Shown one piece after another: positions 54,502-63,210 of a stretch of 64,000 nt of DNA. A program made the position numbers and the translations under genes. Every line of letters starts with the position of its first letter. Positions within the stretch are counted from its first letter, which is position 1. This stretch comes from Myxococcales bacterium (GTDB lineage: Bacteria; Myxococcota_A; Polyangia; Haliangiales; Haliangiaceae): contig JADJUF010000039.1 of NCBI GenBank assembly GCA_016717005.1, forward strand, positions 682,001 through 746,000, in the 5' to 3' direction. The notes under the pieces were generated by a model. It worked only from the letters and a program-made list of their open reading frames with translations, did not search any database and was not told the origin of the DNA.

Positions 54502-55512
54502 ATGATGAACCAGCAGATCGTCCTCGCCTCGCGCCCGACCGGCGCCCCCACCGTCGACAACTTCGCCGTGGTCGAGCAGCCCGTGGCGGACCTCGCCGAC
54601 GGCCACGTGCTGGTGCAGCACAGCTACCTGAGCCTCGACCCGTACATGCGCGGCCGGATGAACGACGGCAAGAGCTACGCCGCGCCCCAGCCGCTGGGCG
54701 AGGTGATGATCGGCGGCACGGTCGGCGAGGTCGTGGCGTCGCGCGCGGCCGGGTTCGCCGCCGGCGATCACGTCGTCGGCATGGGCGGCTGGCAGCGCTA
54801 CTTCGCAGGTGAGCCGCACCGCGCGATGTTGCGCAAGGTCGACACCAGCCGCGTGCCGCTGCGCGCGTACCTGGGCCCGGTCGGCATGCCCGGCGTGACG
54901 GCGTGGTACGGCCTCGACCGGATCATCGCGCCCACGCCAGGCCAGACCGTGGTCGTCAGCTCGGCCGCCGGCGCGGTCGGCGGCGTCGTCGGGCAGCTCG
55001 CCAAGCGCCGCGGCGCCCGCGCGGTCGGCATCGCCGGCGGCCCTGCCAAGTGCGCCTACGTGGTCGACGAGCTCGGCTTCGACGCGTGCGTCGACTACAA
55101 GGCCCACCCGGACCTGCGGGGGCTGATCGGCGCGCTCAAGGCGGCGTGCCCCGACGGCATCGACGGCGACTTCGAGAACGTCGGCGGCCTGATCCTCGAC
55201 GCGATCATGGCGCGGATGAACCCGTTCGGGCGGATCGCGCTGTGCGGCATGATCGCGGGCTACGACGGCGCGCCGATCCCGATGGCGGCGCCGCAGCTGC
55301 TGCTCGTGTCGCGCCTGCGCATCGAGGGCTTCATCGTCAGCGAGCACATGGACGCGTGGCCGCCGGCGCTGGCCGAGCTCGGCGGCGCGGTCGCCGACGG
55401 CACGCTGCGCTACCGCGAGACGATCGCCGACGGCCTGGCCAGCGCGCCGGCCGCGTTCGTCGGCATGCTCAAGGGCGCGCACGTCGGCAAGCAGCTGGTC
55501 CAGATCGGGTGA
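54502..55512 (+). CDS. NADP-dependent medium-chain oxidoreductase (CurA/leukotriene-B4-dehydrogenase type)
   Basis: The 336-residue zinc-less MDR enzyme reads VLASRPTGAPTVDNFAVVEQ, YLSLDPYMRGRMND, the nucleotide site VVVSSAAGAVGGVVGQLAKR and later DGDFENVGGLILDAIMARMN. Family members reduce the double bond of alpha,beta-unsaturated ketones or prostaglandin-like substrates with NADPH. The start (MMNQQIVLA) has AGGAG seven bases upstream; an earlier ATG overlapping the methyltransferase stop (ATGA) gives eight extra residues and is less likely to be used. Confidence 0.9.
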   Translation: MMNQQIVLASRPTGAPTVDNFAVVEQPVADLADGHVLVQHSYLSLDPYMRGRMNDGKSYAAPQPLGEVMIGGTVGEVVASRAAGFAAGDHVVGMGGWQRYFAGEPHRAMLRKVDTSRVPLRAYLGPVGMPGVTAWYGLDRIIAPTPGQTVVVSSAAGAVGGVVGQLAKRRGARAVGIAGGPAKCAYVVDELGFDACVDYKAHPDLRGLIGALKAACPDGIDGDFENVGGLILDAIMARMNPFGRIALCGMIAGYDGAPIPMAAPQLLLVSRLRIEGFIVSEHMDAWPPALAELGGAVADGTLRYRETIADGLASAPAAFVGMLKGAHVGKQLVQIG

Positions 55513-55530
55513 TCGCGGGCGCCGATGCGC

Positions 55531-55536
55531 TACCGT
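55531..55536 (+). promoter_or_regulatory. -10-like hexamer TACCGT, leaderless start
   Basis: TACCGT ends six bases before the ATG of the next lipoprotein gene. Confidence 0.5.
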
Positions 55537-55542
55537 GGGCGC

Positions 55543-56427
55543 ATGCGAAGCTGGTGGTTCATCGGCGCGGCGCTCGTCGCCGCTTGTGGCAGTGACCGAC
55601 GTGGGCCGACCGACCGCGCGGTCTGCGCGAAGCTCACGACGCTGTGCGCGGCGCACGGCGAGGTCGAGTGCCTGACCGCGACCGACTGGCGCGACATGGC
55701 GCGCGACCTCGGGGCCAAGCCGGTCGAGAAGTTCCGCACGTGCGTCGTGGCGGCGACCGACTGCCCGCTCCTGGCCGCGTGCCTGGTCGAGCTGGGGGCC
55801 GACGCGATCCGCAAGCTCGACGCGAACCAGCGCAAGAAGCTCGGGTTCGACGACGACCAGCCGATCGAGCCGATCGATCCGTCGCCGGATCGGCCGGTGC
55901 CGACGCCGACGCCGCTGGCCCCGACGCCGGTGGTCCCGGCCCCCGCGGACGACGCCGGATCGACGCCGACGCCGGTGGCCCCGACGCCCACCGACGGCGA
56001 CGCCGGGCCGACGCCGGTGGTGCCCGTGACCGACACCCCGCCGCCGCCCGGCGACGGGCGCCCGGCGGTGAAGTTCGACGCCGTCACGCTGCGGCTCGCG
56101 CCGTCCGCGTTCGGCCACGAGCTGTCGGTGTCGATCGAGCTGACCGTCACCGGCCCGATGCCGCACGTCGCGCCCCACGTCACGGTCGAGGCCGCCTGCG
56201 ACGGCCACACCGACACCACCGACGCGTTCTTCATGAGCCTGAGCCGCGCCGAGGTCGGCGACCGCCGCACCGACACGGTCAAGCTGTTCCAGGGCGCGGA
56301 CCTCCGGACCGCGCCCGCACAGTGCGAGGTGGTGCTGGGCATGTCCCAGGGGCCGACGGCGCCGGCCCGCTACTGCCTGCAGGGCGGCGCCACCAGCCCC
56401 GGCGCCTGTCCGCCCCCGGCGCCCTGA
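55543..56427 (+). CDS. Lipoprotein with Pro/Thr linker
   Basis: The 294-residue protein starts MRSWWFIGAALVAACGSDRR, lipobox VAAC. A Cys-rich helical domain (RAVCAKLTTLCAAHGEVECL, CVVAATDCPLLAACLVELG) is followed by a Pro/Thr-rich linker of about 60 residues built from repeats of PTPVVP and PTPVAP type. A beta domain ends the protein (VTLRLAPSAFGHELSVSIEL, PAQCEVVLGMSQGP, RYCLQGG). The Cys pattern of the first domain is frequent in myxobacterial surface lipoproteins of unknown role. The start follows the leaderless -10; an upstream ATG (MRYRGR) overlaps that -10. Confidence 0.7.
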   Translation: MRSWWFIGAALVAACGSDRRGPTDRAVCAKLTTLCAAHGEVECLTATDWRDMARDLGAKPVEKFRTCVVAATDCPLLAACLVELGADAIRKLDANQRKKLGFDDDQPIEPIDPSPDRPVPTPTPLAPTPVVPAPADDAGSTPTPVAPTPTDGDAGPTPVVPVTDTPPPPGDGRPAVKFDAVTLRLAPSAFGHELSVSIELTVTGPMPHVAPHVTVEAACDGHTDTTDAFFMSLSRAEVGDRRTDTVKLFQGADLRTAPAQCEVVLGMSQGPTAPARYCLQGGATSPGACPPPAP

Positions 56428-56474
56428 CCGCGACGCGACCGCCGGTCGCAGGTGCGCGCGGGCGCGAACGTCGC

Positions 56475-56480
56475 TAGGGT
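56475..56480 (+). promoter_or_regulatory. -10-like hexamer TAGGGT, leaderless start
   Basis: TAGGGT ends six bases before the ATG of the rhodanese gene. Confidence 0.45.
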
Positions 56481-56486
56481 GTGGCC

Positions 56487-56897
56487 ATGCGCTTCGCCTC
56501 GATCGCCACGCTCGTGCTCGCCCTCGCGCTCCCCGCTGTTGGCTGCGACAAGGATCCCGGGACCCCGCCCGGCGCCACCGCCCCCGGGACCCCGACCGGC
56601 GCCGTCGACGACGCCACCGCCGCCAAGCAGTTCATCGCCGGCGGCGCGACGGTGATCGACGTGCGCGAGCAGGACGAGTGGGACGAGGGCCACATGCCCA
56701 CGGCCAAGCTCTACCCGGTCGGCTCGATCGACCAGCACGTCGACGAGATCGCCCAGCTCGCCGGCGGCAAGGACAAGCCCGTGGTCGTCTACTGCAAGTC
56801 CGGCGGCCGCGCCAGCAAGGCCAAGCAGGTGCTCGAGGCCGCGGGCTTCACGCGCGTCATCAACGGCGGCGGCTTCCGCAAGCTCGCGTCGCCCTGA
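56487..56897 (+). CDS. Rhodanese-domain lipoprotein
   Basis: The 136-residue protein has a lipoprotein signal (FASIATLVLALALPAVGC, lipobox AVGC), a short Pro/Gly/Thr linker and a single rhodanese domain: GATVIDVREQDEWDEGHMP, VVVYCKSGGRASKAKQVLEA and FTRVINGGGFRKL. The active-site loop CKSGGRAS keeps the catalytic Cys, so sulfur transfer or related thiol chemistry in the periplasm is likely. Its 3' end overlaps the convergent helicase ORF by 38 bases. Confidence 0.85.
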   Translation: MRFASIATLVLALALPAVGCDKDPGTPPGATAPGTPTGAVDDATAAKQFIAGGATVIDVREQDEWDEGHMPTAKLYPVGSIDQHVDEIAQLAGGKDKPVVVYCKSGGRASKAKQVLEAAGFTRVINGGGFRKLASP

Positions 56898-58803
56898 GCC
56901 TCAGCGGGTTCGTCACCGAACCCAGGCCGGTGCAGGGGGACTCGGAGATTGGTGACTTCGTTCCGGACCAGGTCGGCGCCTCGACGGGCACGCCCCGACG
57001 GGCCCCACCCACGACCACCCACGACGCGAGACTCCCGGCGCGTGGACCGGTGCTCGACCAGAAAGAAGGTACGAGCTCCGAGTCTCGGCGCCGTGCCTTA
57101 GTACCGCGCGGCGGCGGCCGGCGCGGGGCCGGGCCGCGCGGCGGTCCACGATCAGCGCCCTCGAACTCGTCGAACACCGCGCGATCGATCCGCGCGGTGC
57201 GGACCGTGCGATCGGGGTGCTCCTTGGGCGCGCGCGCCGCGGTGCGCTCGAAGTGCTCGACGGCCGCGCCGCTGATCTCGAACCGGGTCTCGCGCGGCAG
57301 CACGCGGATCGAACCGATCTCGGCCTTGGTGATGCCGCCGCGGGTGCAGATCACGGGGATCAGCCAGCGCGGATCGGCGTTGCGCAGGCGGCCGACGTCG
57401 ATCCGGAACCACACCGGCGGACCGCCGGCGCCGGCGCGCGGCACGAACGCCGGACGCTCGCGCTGGTTGGGCCGCTGCTTGGCCGCCGGCGGGGCGATCA
57501 CCGATAGCTCCTCGGGCGCCGGCAACCGCGCCCGGTGCCAGCGCACCAGCACCGTCGCCAGATCCAGCGCGCTGCGCTCGGCGGCCAGGGCCGCGGCGGC
57601 GGCCCGCTCGTCGTCGGAGGCGTCGCCAACCATCGCCTGGAGCTCGGCCAGGAGCCGCGTGCCGTCGCCGGCGCGGATCTGATCGGCGGTCGGCGGCGTG
57701 ACCCAGCGCGGGCGCACGCCGGCGGTCGAGAACATGCGCGTGGCGTGGCTGCGCGCCGGCACCGGCACCAGCACGATCGCCTGGCCCTTCTTGCCGGCGC
57801 GGCCGGTGCGGCCGCTGCGGTGCAGGAGCACCTGGCCGTTCTGCGGCAGGTCGGCGTGGACCACCAGCCCGAGGTCGGGCAGGTCGAGCCCGCGCGCCGC
57901 CACGTCGGTGGCGATGCACACCCGGGCGCGCCCGTCGCGCAGCGACTGCAGCGCGCGCGTGCGCTCGGCCTGGGACAGCTCGCCCGACAGCGCCACGACC
58001 GCGAAGCCGCGCTCGTTGAGGTTCGCGGCCAGGTGGGTGACGCCGTCGCGGGTCGCACAGAACACCAGCGCGCCGCCGGCGTCGACGAACCTCAGCACGT
58101 TGACCACCGCCAGCTCGCGCTCGCGCGGCGAGATCAGCATCGCCTGGTAGTCGATGTCGACGTGGGGCTCGCGCTCGTCGACGGTGGCGATCCGCGCCGC
58201 GTCCTTCTGGTAGCGCTTGGCCAGCGCCTGGATCTCGCGCGGCAGGGTCGCCGAGAACAACAGCGTCCGGCGCGTGGCCGGGGTCAGGTCGAGCAGCGCC
58301 TCGATGTCCTCGCGGAACCCGAGATCGAGCATCTCGTCGGCCTCATCGAGGACGACCGCCTTGACCTCGCCGAACGTGACGTTGCCGCGATCGACGTGAT
58401 CGCGCAGGCGCCCGGGCGTGCCGACGACGATGTGCGCGCCCTCGCGCAGCAGGTAGGCCTCGCGCCGAGGATCCATGCCGCCGACGCACGAGACGATGCG
58501 CGCGCCGGTGTTGGCGTAGAGCCACACCAGCTCGCGCTGCACCTGCAGCGCCAGCTCGCGGGTCGGCGCGATCACCAGCGCCTGCACCGGGCCCTGGGCG
58601 AACTTCGTCGCCTCGCCCAGCAGCGTGCTCGCGAGGGCCAGGCCGAACGCCACGGTCTTGCCGGAGCCCGTCTGCGCCGACACCAGGAGATCGCGCTCGC
58701 GCGCCTCGGGATCGAGGATCGCGGCCTGCACCGGGGTCGGCGCAGCGTAGGCCCTTGCGGTGAGCGCGGCCTGGAGCCCTGGGTGGGCCTGGGTGAACGG
58801 CAT
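56860..58803 (-). CDS. DEAD-box RNA helicase with DbpA-type RNA-binding domain
   Basis: The 647-residue protein has all helicase motifs in order: Q motif AYAAPTPVQAAIL, AQTGSGKT, PTRELALQ, TPGRLRDH, VLDEADEMLDLGF, LLFSATLPREI, VFCATRDG, IATDVAARGLDLP and HRSGRTGRAGKKG. The region PPVWFRIDVGRLRNADPRWL to RFEISGAAVEHFE is the DbpA/RNA-binding domain used by DeaD-like proteins in ribosome assembly and cold adaptation. After a basic Pro/Arg tail the frame runs for about 65 codons through the repeat element without a stop and ends inside the rhodanese gene, so the last part of the protein is repeat-encoded. The ATG is Met-Pro-Phe-Thr. Confidence 0.9.
   Translation of the reverse strand: MPFTQAHPGLQAALTARAYAAPTPVQAAILDPEARERDLLVSAQTGSGKTVAFGLALASTLLGEATKFAQGPVQALVIAPTRELALQVQRELVWLYANTGARIVSCVGGMDPRREAYLLREGAHIVVGTPGRLRDHVDRGNVTFGEVKAVVLDEADEMLDLGFREDIEALLDLTPATRRTLLFSATLPREIQALAKRYQKDAARIATVDEREPHVDIDYQAMLISPRERELAVVNVLRFVDAGGALVFCATRDGVTHLAANLNERGFAVVALSGELSQAERTRALQSLRDGRARVCIATDVAARGLDLPDLGLVVHADLPQNGQVLLHRSGRTGRAGKKGQAIVLVPVPARSHATRMFSTAGVRPRWVTPPTADQIRAGDGTRLLAELQAMVGDASDDERAAAAALAAERSALDLATVLVRWHRARLPAPEELSVIAPPAAKQRPNQRERPAFVPRAGAGGPPVWFRIDVGRLRNADPRWLIPVICTRGGITKAEIGSIRVLPRETRFEISGAAVEHFERTAARAPKEHPDRTVRTARIDRAVFDEFEGADRGPPRGPAPRRPPPRGTKARRRDSELVPSFWSSTGPRAGSLASWVVVGGARRGVPVEAPTWSGTKSPISESPCTGLGSVTNPLRLRATRACGSRRR
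56895..57090 (+). repeat. Solitary copy of the double-hairpin element, variant
   Basis: It starts at the rhodanese stop codon, has a hairpin GGGTTCG/CGAACCC at 56906-56923, a GACCAGGTCGGCG segment shared with the last unit of the 60-kb array, and then GGCGCGTGGACCGGTGCTCG. The second hairpin is not preserved. Confidence 0.6.
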
Positions 58804-58890
58804 GCCGCCCTGTAGCCGTCCCCGACGGGGGACACAAGGTGAGAACTTGGCTATCGACAGCTGTATGTCGGTTGGTGTACGCAGTGTCGG

Positions 58891-59771
58891 ATGTCCCGAA
58901 CCACGTTCGTCGTGACCGCTGCGGTGTCTCTCGCGATCGCCTTCGCCGCGGCCTGTGCCGACGCAGCCGATCCGGTCCCAGGGGGGGCAGCCCACGGGCC
59001 CTGCGCGCACTGACGTCCGTTCACCCGGCGCGGCGGTTCGCCACACCACCAGCAACTGGCGGCGCCTCGCCACCACGCCCAGACGATCGTGCACCCCAGG
59101 CGCCCGGCTGGTCGCGCCTACGGGCCGGCGGGACCGAGGACGAGAACGCGACGGTCTACCTCGACAACTGCGCCCGCTGGGTCGAGGTCGCGACGGTCCG
59201 GACCGACGGCGACGGCTCGCCACGCTGCCGTCAGCTCGGCCTGCCGCCGGCGAGTACGAGGTCCGCCGCGCCCGCGGCGACCAGCCACCACGCTCACCTT
59301 GGGTGCCGCGGGCACCCACGTCGCGGTCACCGACATCGACGGCACGATGACGACGAGCGACACCGAGCTGTTCGCGCAGCTCTTCGACGGCAGCTACGTC
59401 CCGACCGCGTACCCGTCGGCGGTGGCGCTGACCAAGGCCCACGCCGAGCGCGGCCACGTCGTCGTGTACCTGACCGGCCGGCCGGCGTGGCTCCTGCCGA
59501 TGACCCGCGCCTGGCTGACCCGGCTCGGCTTCGCGCCCGGCCCGATCCACACCGCCGACTCCAACGCCGACATCCCCGCGGTGGGCCAAGGCCGGTGGCT
59601 GACGACGAGGCCACGGCGCCGCCTGACCTGGCCTACGGCAACGCCACGACCGACATCACGGCTACCGAGGCCGGCATCCCGGTCGGCAAGCAGTGGATCA
59701 TCGGCACAACGCCGGCGCGGGCACCAACCCCGACGGGCCGCGCGCCGCCACCCCCGCCCGCTCCCCACTGA
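58891..59771 (+). pseudogene. Decayed LNS2/lipin-like phosphatase lipoprotein
   Basis: The start is intact: MSRTTFVVTAAVSLAIAFAA, then a Cys that could be a lipobox, with a stop 41 codons in. Further pieces occur in other frames. One reads TEDENATVYLDNCARWVEVA; another, the LNS2 phosphatase core, reads VAVTDIDGTMTTSDTELFAQ (DxDGT), GHVVVYLTGRPAWLLPMTRA and WLTRLGFAPGPIHTADS; a third reads TDITATEAGIPVGKQWIIGT. At least three frameshifts separate them. LNS2 enzymes dephosphorylate phosphatidic acid or related lipids. The stop codon opens the repeat array. Confidence 0.7.
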
Positions 59772-60680
59772 GTTCAGAGGGTGCCGACCTCCCAGGGCAC
59801 CCCGATGAGGGCCCCCACCAGACGCGAACCCCGGCGCGTTGACCGGCACGACCGAAAAAGTTACCAAGTCTGTTCGAGTTCCAAGGGTCGCCCCCCCAGG
59901 GCAAGCCCCGATGAGGGCCCCCACCCAGGACGCGAACCGGCGCGTCGACCGGCACGACCGAAAAGTTACCAAGCTCTGTTCTGAGTTTACCCCAGGGGCA
60001 AGCCCCGATGAGGGCCCCTACCCAGGACGCGAAACCCGGCGCGTCGACCGCACGACCGAAAAAGTTACCAAGTCTGTTCTGACAAGGGTCCTCCCATGGG
60101 CAAGCCCCGATGAGGGCCCCCACCCAGGACGCGAAACTCCCGGCGCGTCGACCGGTGCACGACCGAAAAAGTTACCAAGCTCTGTTCTGAGTTTCAGAGG
60201 GTTCGTCGCCGAACCCTCCCCCATCGGGGGCAAGCCCCGATGAGGGCCCCCACCCAGGACGCCAAACCCCGGCGCGTCGACCGGTGCACGACCGAAAAAG
60301 TTACCAAGCTCTGTTCTGAGTTTCAGAGGGTTCGTCGCCGAACCCTCCCCCATCGGGGGCAAGCCCCGATGAGGGCCCCCACCCAGGACGCGAAACTCCC
60401 GGCGCGTCGACCGGTGCACGACCGAAAAAGTTACCAAGCTCTGTTCTGAGTTTCAGAGGGTTCGTCGCCGAACCCTCCCCCATCGGGGGCAAGCCCCGAT
60501 GAGGGCCCCCACCCAGGACGCGAAACTCCCGGCGCGTCGACCGGTGCACGACCGAAAAAGTTACCAAGCTCTGACCTGAGTTTCAGAGGGCCTGTCGCCA
60601 CGCCCAGGCAGGTACAGGGGGTACTCCGAGGTCCGAGGTCTCATCCAGACCAGGTCGGCGTCTCGGGCGCCAAGGCAAAG
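59769..60680 (+). repeat. Tandem array of the double-hairpin element (seven units plus a variant)
   Basis: Units begin at 59769, 59876, 59982, 60080, 60188, 60317, 60447 and 60577, with periods of about 98-130 bases. Full units read TGAGTTTCAGA, hairpin GAGGGTTCG-TCGC-CGAACCCTC, hairpin CATCGGGG-GCAAG-CCCCGATG, GGCCCCCACCCAGGACGCGA, GGCGCGTCGACCGGTGCACG and ACCGAAAAAGTTACCAAG. Earlier units lack the first hairpin. The last unit switches to the variant sequence found after the rhodanese gene. Minus-strand ORFs inside the array (NFFGRAPVDAPG type) are repeat translations and are not scored as genes. Confidence 0.85.
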
Positions 60681-60716
60681 CCCTCGAACGCGGCCGCGTT
60701 GCGCCGCCGTCGAGCC

Positions 60717-60896
60717 CTACGGGGTCGCCGCCGGGGGCTGCGCGCCGCCCTTGGGGCAACCGCACGTGACGGTCGTGTACCCCTTGCCGAGCGGGATGCC
60801 GAACAGCCACAGGCGCTTGTTCTTGGTGACGACGTCCTTCTTGCACACGTCGCACGGGTCACCGGTCACCGTGCTCCACGAATATCCGATTCTCAT
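60717..60896 (-). CDS. Small zinc-ribbon-like protein, 59 residues
   Basis: The frame reads MRIGYSWSTVTGDPCDVCKK, DVVTKNKRLWLFGIPLGKGY, TTVTCGCPKGGAQPPAATP. Two Cys pairs (CDVC and CGC) around a Lys/Trp/Phe/Leu-rich strand hairpin suggest a structural zinc site; no signal peptide is present. TAGGCT lies exactly six bases before the ATG, giving a leaderless start. The gene lies just beyond the repeat array. It resembles short zinc-ribbon proteins of the FYVE- or DUF-type, but no family is claimed. Confidence 0.6.
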   Translation of the reverse strand: MRIGYSWSTVTGDPCDVCKKDVVTKNKRLWLFGIPLGKGYTTVTCGCPKGGAQPPAATP

Positions 60897-60902
60897 GGCC
60901 GC

Positions 60903-60908
60903 AGCCTA
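60903..60908 (-). promoter_or_regulatory. -10-like hexamer TAGGCT, leaderless start
   Basis: TAGGCT on the minus strand ends six bases before the ATG of the 59-residue gene. Confidence 0.5.
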
Positions 60909-61041
60909 TCACTCGGCCGTCTCGGTCCTCCCGCGTCGGGCCTGCAGACTGTGGCAGCGCCAGCCTTGACGTGGCCCGCGAATTTCTGTGCGCCGATCGG
61001 GCGCGCGGCTCGTTGTCCGGGTGAACCCCAAGGAGACACCC

Positions 61042-61764
61042 GTGACCCGCACCCGCGCCCTCGCCCTCGCCTTCTCCCTCGCCCTGCTGCCGCTGGCGGC
61101 CACCGCCTGCAACCACCCGGCGCCCAGCGTCGTCGTCCGCGCCGGCTCCGGCGATCGCGCCGCCGGGCTCACCGCCACCGGCACCGCCACCATCGGCGTC
61201 AGCCCCGACTGCGCCGATCTGACGTTGACGATCAGCCGCGAGGCGCCCGACGCCCGCGACGCGATCGCCCAGGTGCGCGAGCGCCAGACCGCGCTCGTCG
61301 CCGCGCTCAAGCAGCTCGGCCTCGCCGACGCCGACGTCACGCTGGCGCACCTCGGCGTCGACCCGGTCTACGACTACACCGCCGGCCGCAGCGTGCTGCG
61401 CGGCTACCGCGCCCACACCACGATCACCGCGACCACGCGCGCCTTCGACCAGATCGCGCCGCTGATGGAGACCGCCGCGGACGCGGGCGCGACCGAGATG
61501 AGCAGCCGGTTCCGGCGCTCCGATCTCGAGGCGCTCAAGAAGGACGTCCGCGCCAAGGCCATCGCCGCCGCCCGGGCCAAGGCGCAGGAGACCGCCGCCG
61601 CGCTCGGCGTCCGGCTCGGCGCCGTCACCGCCGTCGCCGAGGCCAACCAGAGCTTCCTGTTCTCCAACGAGTACTTCCCGTCGAGCGGCGCCGGCGCCGC
61701 CGCGCTCGGCGGCGACCTGCAGCCGCTGACGATCGACATCGTCGTGACCTACGACCTGACCTGA
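61042..61764 (+). CDS. SIMPL-domain (DUF541) lipoprotein
   Basis: The 240-residue product starts at a GTG preceded by AAGGAG, giving MTRTRALALAFSLALLPLAA and a following TAC lipobox. The SIMPL/DUF541 domain shows GLTATGTATIGVSPDCADLT, REAPDARDAIAQVRERQTAL, RGYRAHTTITATTRAFDQIA and the C-terminal AKAQETAAALGVRLGAVTAV. Family members are periplasmic or outer-membrane proteins that form ring-like assemblies; their role is poorly defined. An upstream GTG seven codons earlier lacks a ribosome-binding site. Confidence 0.8.
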   Translation: MTRTRALALAFSLALLPLAATACNHPAPSVVVRAGSGDRAAGLTATGTATIGVSPDCADLTLTISREAPDARDAIAQVRERQTALVAALKQLGLADADVTLAHLGVDPVYDYTAGRSVLRGYRAHTTITATTRAFDQIAPLMETAADAGATEMSSRFRRSDLEALKKDVRAKAIAAARAKAQETAAALGVRLGAVTAVAEANQSFLFSNEYFPSSGAGAAALGGDLQPLTIDIVVTYDLT

Positions 61765-61887
61765 CCGGTCGGGCGCGCGGACGCGGCGCGCCACCACGGG
61801 TCGGGCGCGGCCGGGAAGCCCAACAGCACGTCGACCACGATCGGGCCGACCGCCGACAGTGGCGGCCCCGCGTCGCGAGACATCAGA

Positions 61888-62442
61888 TCAGTCGCCATAG
61901 TGGCCCAGAGGGTACGCGACCAGGAGGTCGAGCATCCCCGCGTCGCGGCAGGTGACGGCGACGGCGTGCTTGCTGTCGGGCGTCGCGGTGCAGGCGACGT
62001 GCTCGCCGTCGTCGGGGACGCGGTTGCCGCACGGCCCCGGGCGCAGGCCGGTCCCGAACGCGGCGAAGACCTCGGCGCACGCGCGGGCGACCGGCACTCT
62101 GAGGCGGACGATGCGCACCGCGCCGTCGCGCTCGATCAGGTCGACGTGGGCGCGGCTGGCGGCGTGCTCGACGACGATCGCGGGCCATCCCTGGCGGGCG
62201 GCGGTGCCCGATCCACCGAAGGCGCGGTCACGGATCACCTTGGCGTCCGGCCAAGCCGCCATGACCTCGCGTTCGCCACTGACGCCGGGCACCAGGCCGC
62301 GCAGCTCGCTCGGCAGCACAGCCGGATCGAGGCGCGGTCCGCGGCCTGCGCCGCCACCGCTGCTGCCGCACGCGGCGGCTACGACCAGCGCCGCGCAGGC
62401 CCACACCGTGGCGATCAGTCCCAGGAGCGCACCGTGGGTCAC
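61888..62442 (-). CDS. Lipoprotein, second gene of a coupled pair
   Basis: The 184-residue protein begins from GTG (MTHGALLGLIATVWACAALV) with lipobox AAAC and a Gly/Ser stretch. The mature domain contains REVMAAWPDAKVIRDRAFGG, VDLIERDGAVRIVRLRVP and Cys residues in ARACAEVF, GPCGNRV, VACTATP and VTCRDAG. Its GTG overlaps the stop of the upstream lipoprotein gene (GTGA), so the two are translationally coupled. No family is recognised. Confidence 0.6.
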   Translation of the reverse strand: MTHGALLGLIATVWACAALVVAAACGSSGGGAGRGPRLDPAVLPSELRGLVPGVSGEREVMAAWPDAKVIRDRAFGGSGTAARQGWPAIVVEHAASRAHVDLIERDGAVRIVRLRVPVARACAEVFAAFGTGLRPGPCGNRVPDDGEHVACTATPDSKHAVAVTCRDAGMLDLLVAYPLGHYGD

Positions 62443-63119
62443 GAGCCACCCCCAATCGCGGCGGGGCCGGGAGGCTCGATGAACACCAGGGCGAGGTCGA
62501 GCTCGGCGGGCAGCGCGGGATCGCTGCTCAGCTCGCGGAAATCTCCGAGGGCGTGTTGCAGGCACTGCTGCAGTACGCCGACGTCGAAGTCGCGGGCCCC
62601 GCGGGCATGAAGGACCTCGACGCGCGCGAGGAGACGCGGCGCTTCGTCGTACCGATCGGGGGGTACCCAGTACGTGCGGATTGTGGCGGCGCCGGCCACG
62701 CCCGGTGTCGCGGCGTGGAAGCACGCGACCAGCGCGGGCCGATGGTCGAGGAGATAGCCCTTGAACAGGTTGCGCGAGAAGCACCCGCGGTGGAACGCGC
62801 CGATCCGGAAGGCGATCGAACCGTGCGGGCTCTCACCGATCCGCTCGTCGTGGGGAGCCAGGGCGAACGTGTCCGCGCAGGGTACGCCGTCGTCGACGAG
62901 CCGATCGAGGTACGGGAACGCCACGAACTCGTGGTCGTCGGGGCGGCGATCGGTTGGCGTCCACGTCATCGGCGCATCGACCGTCGCGCCGGTGTCGATC
63001 GCGGCATCGCCGCCCGCATCGCGTCCGGGGGATGGCGACGGCGTCGTGCTGCGGTGGCCGTTGCAGCCGAGCACGACGGTGGTCAGCACCGCGAGAGTAC
63101 TGCGCGTCATGGGCGTCAT
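62439..63119 (-). CDS. Lipoprotein, first gene of a coupled pair
   Basis: The 226-residue protein starts MTPMTRSTLAVLTTVVLGC with lipobox VLGC and GGAG four bases upstream. A short Asp/Ala linker (GRDAGGDAAIDTGATVDAP) leads into a mature domain with DHEFVAFPYLDRLVDDGVPC, SIAFRIGAFHRGCFSRNLFK and RDFDVGVLQQCLQHALGDFR. Sequence suggests a secreted globular domain with several Cys; no catalytic motif is evident. It is coupled to the downstream lipoprotein. Confidence 0.6.
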   Translation of the reverse strand: MTPMTRSTLAVLTTVVLGCNGHRSTTPSPSPGRDAGGDAAIDTGATVDAPMTWTPTDRRPDDHEFVAFPYLDRLVDDGVPCADTFALAPHDERIGESPHGSIAFRIGAFHRGCFSRNLFKGYLLDHRPALVACFHAATPGVAGAATIRTYWVPPDRYDEAPRLLARVEVLHARGARDFDVGVLQQCLQHALGDFRELSSDPALPAELDLALVFIEPPGPAAIGGGS

Positions 63120-63210
63120 GATGCTCCGGAGTTCGTCGTCGAGATGTGCGGGCAGGCACAAGCGACGCCATCGCTCGGCGGCCGACCGACCCGCGCGGCG
63201 TCGGGGAGCA

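Noticed and set aside
59698..60567. Minus-strand ORFs in the tandem array (NFFGRAPVDAPG, GGGPHRGLPPMGEG types)
   Set aside because: They are translations of the double-hairpin repe, change frame between units and lack starts; the DNA structure explains the sequence better.
59769..60680. Possible CRISPR array
   Set aside because: Units are contiguous repeats of 98-130 bases with no unique spacers, and there are no cas genes.
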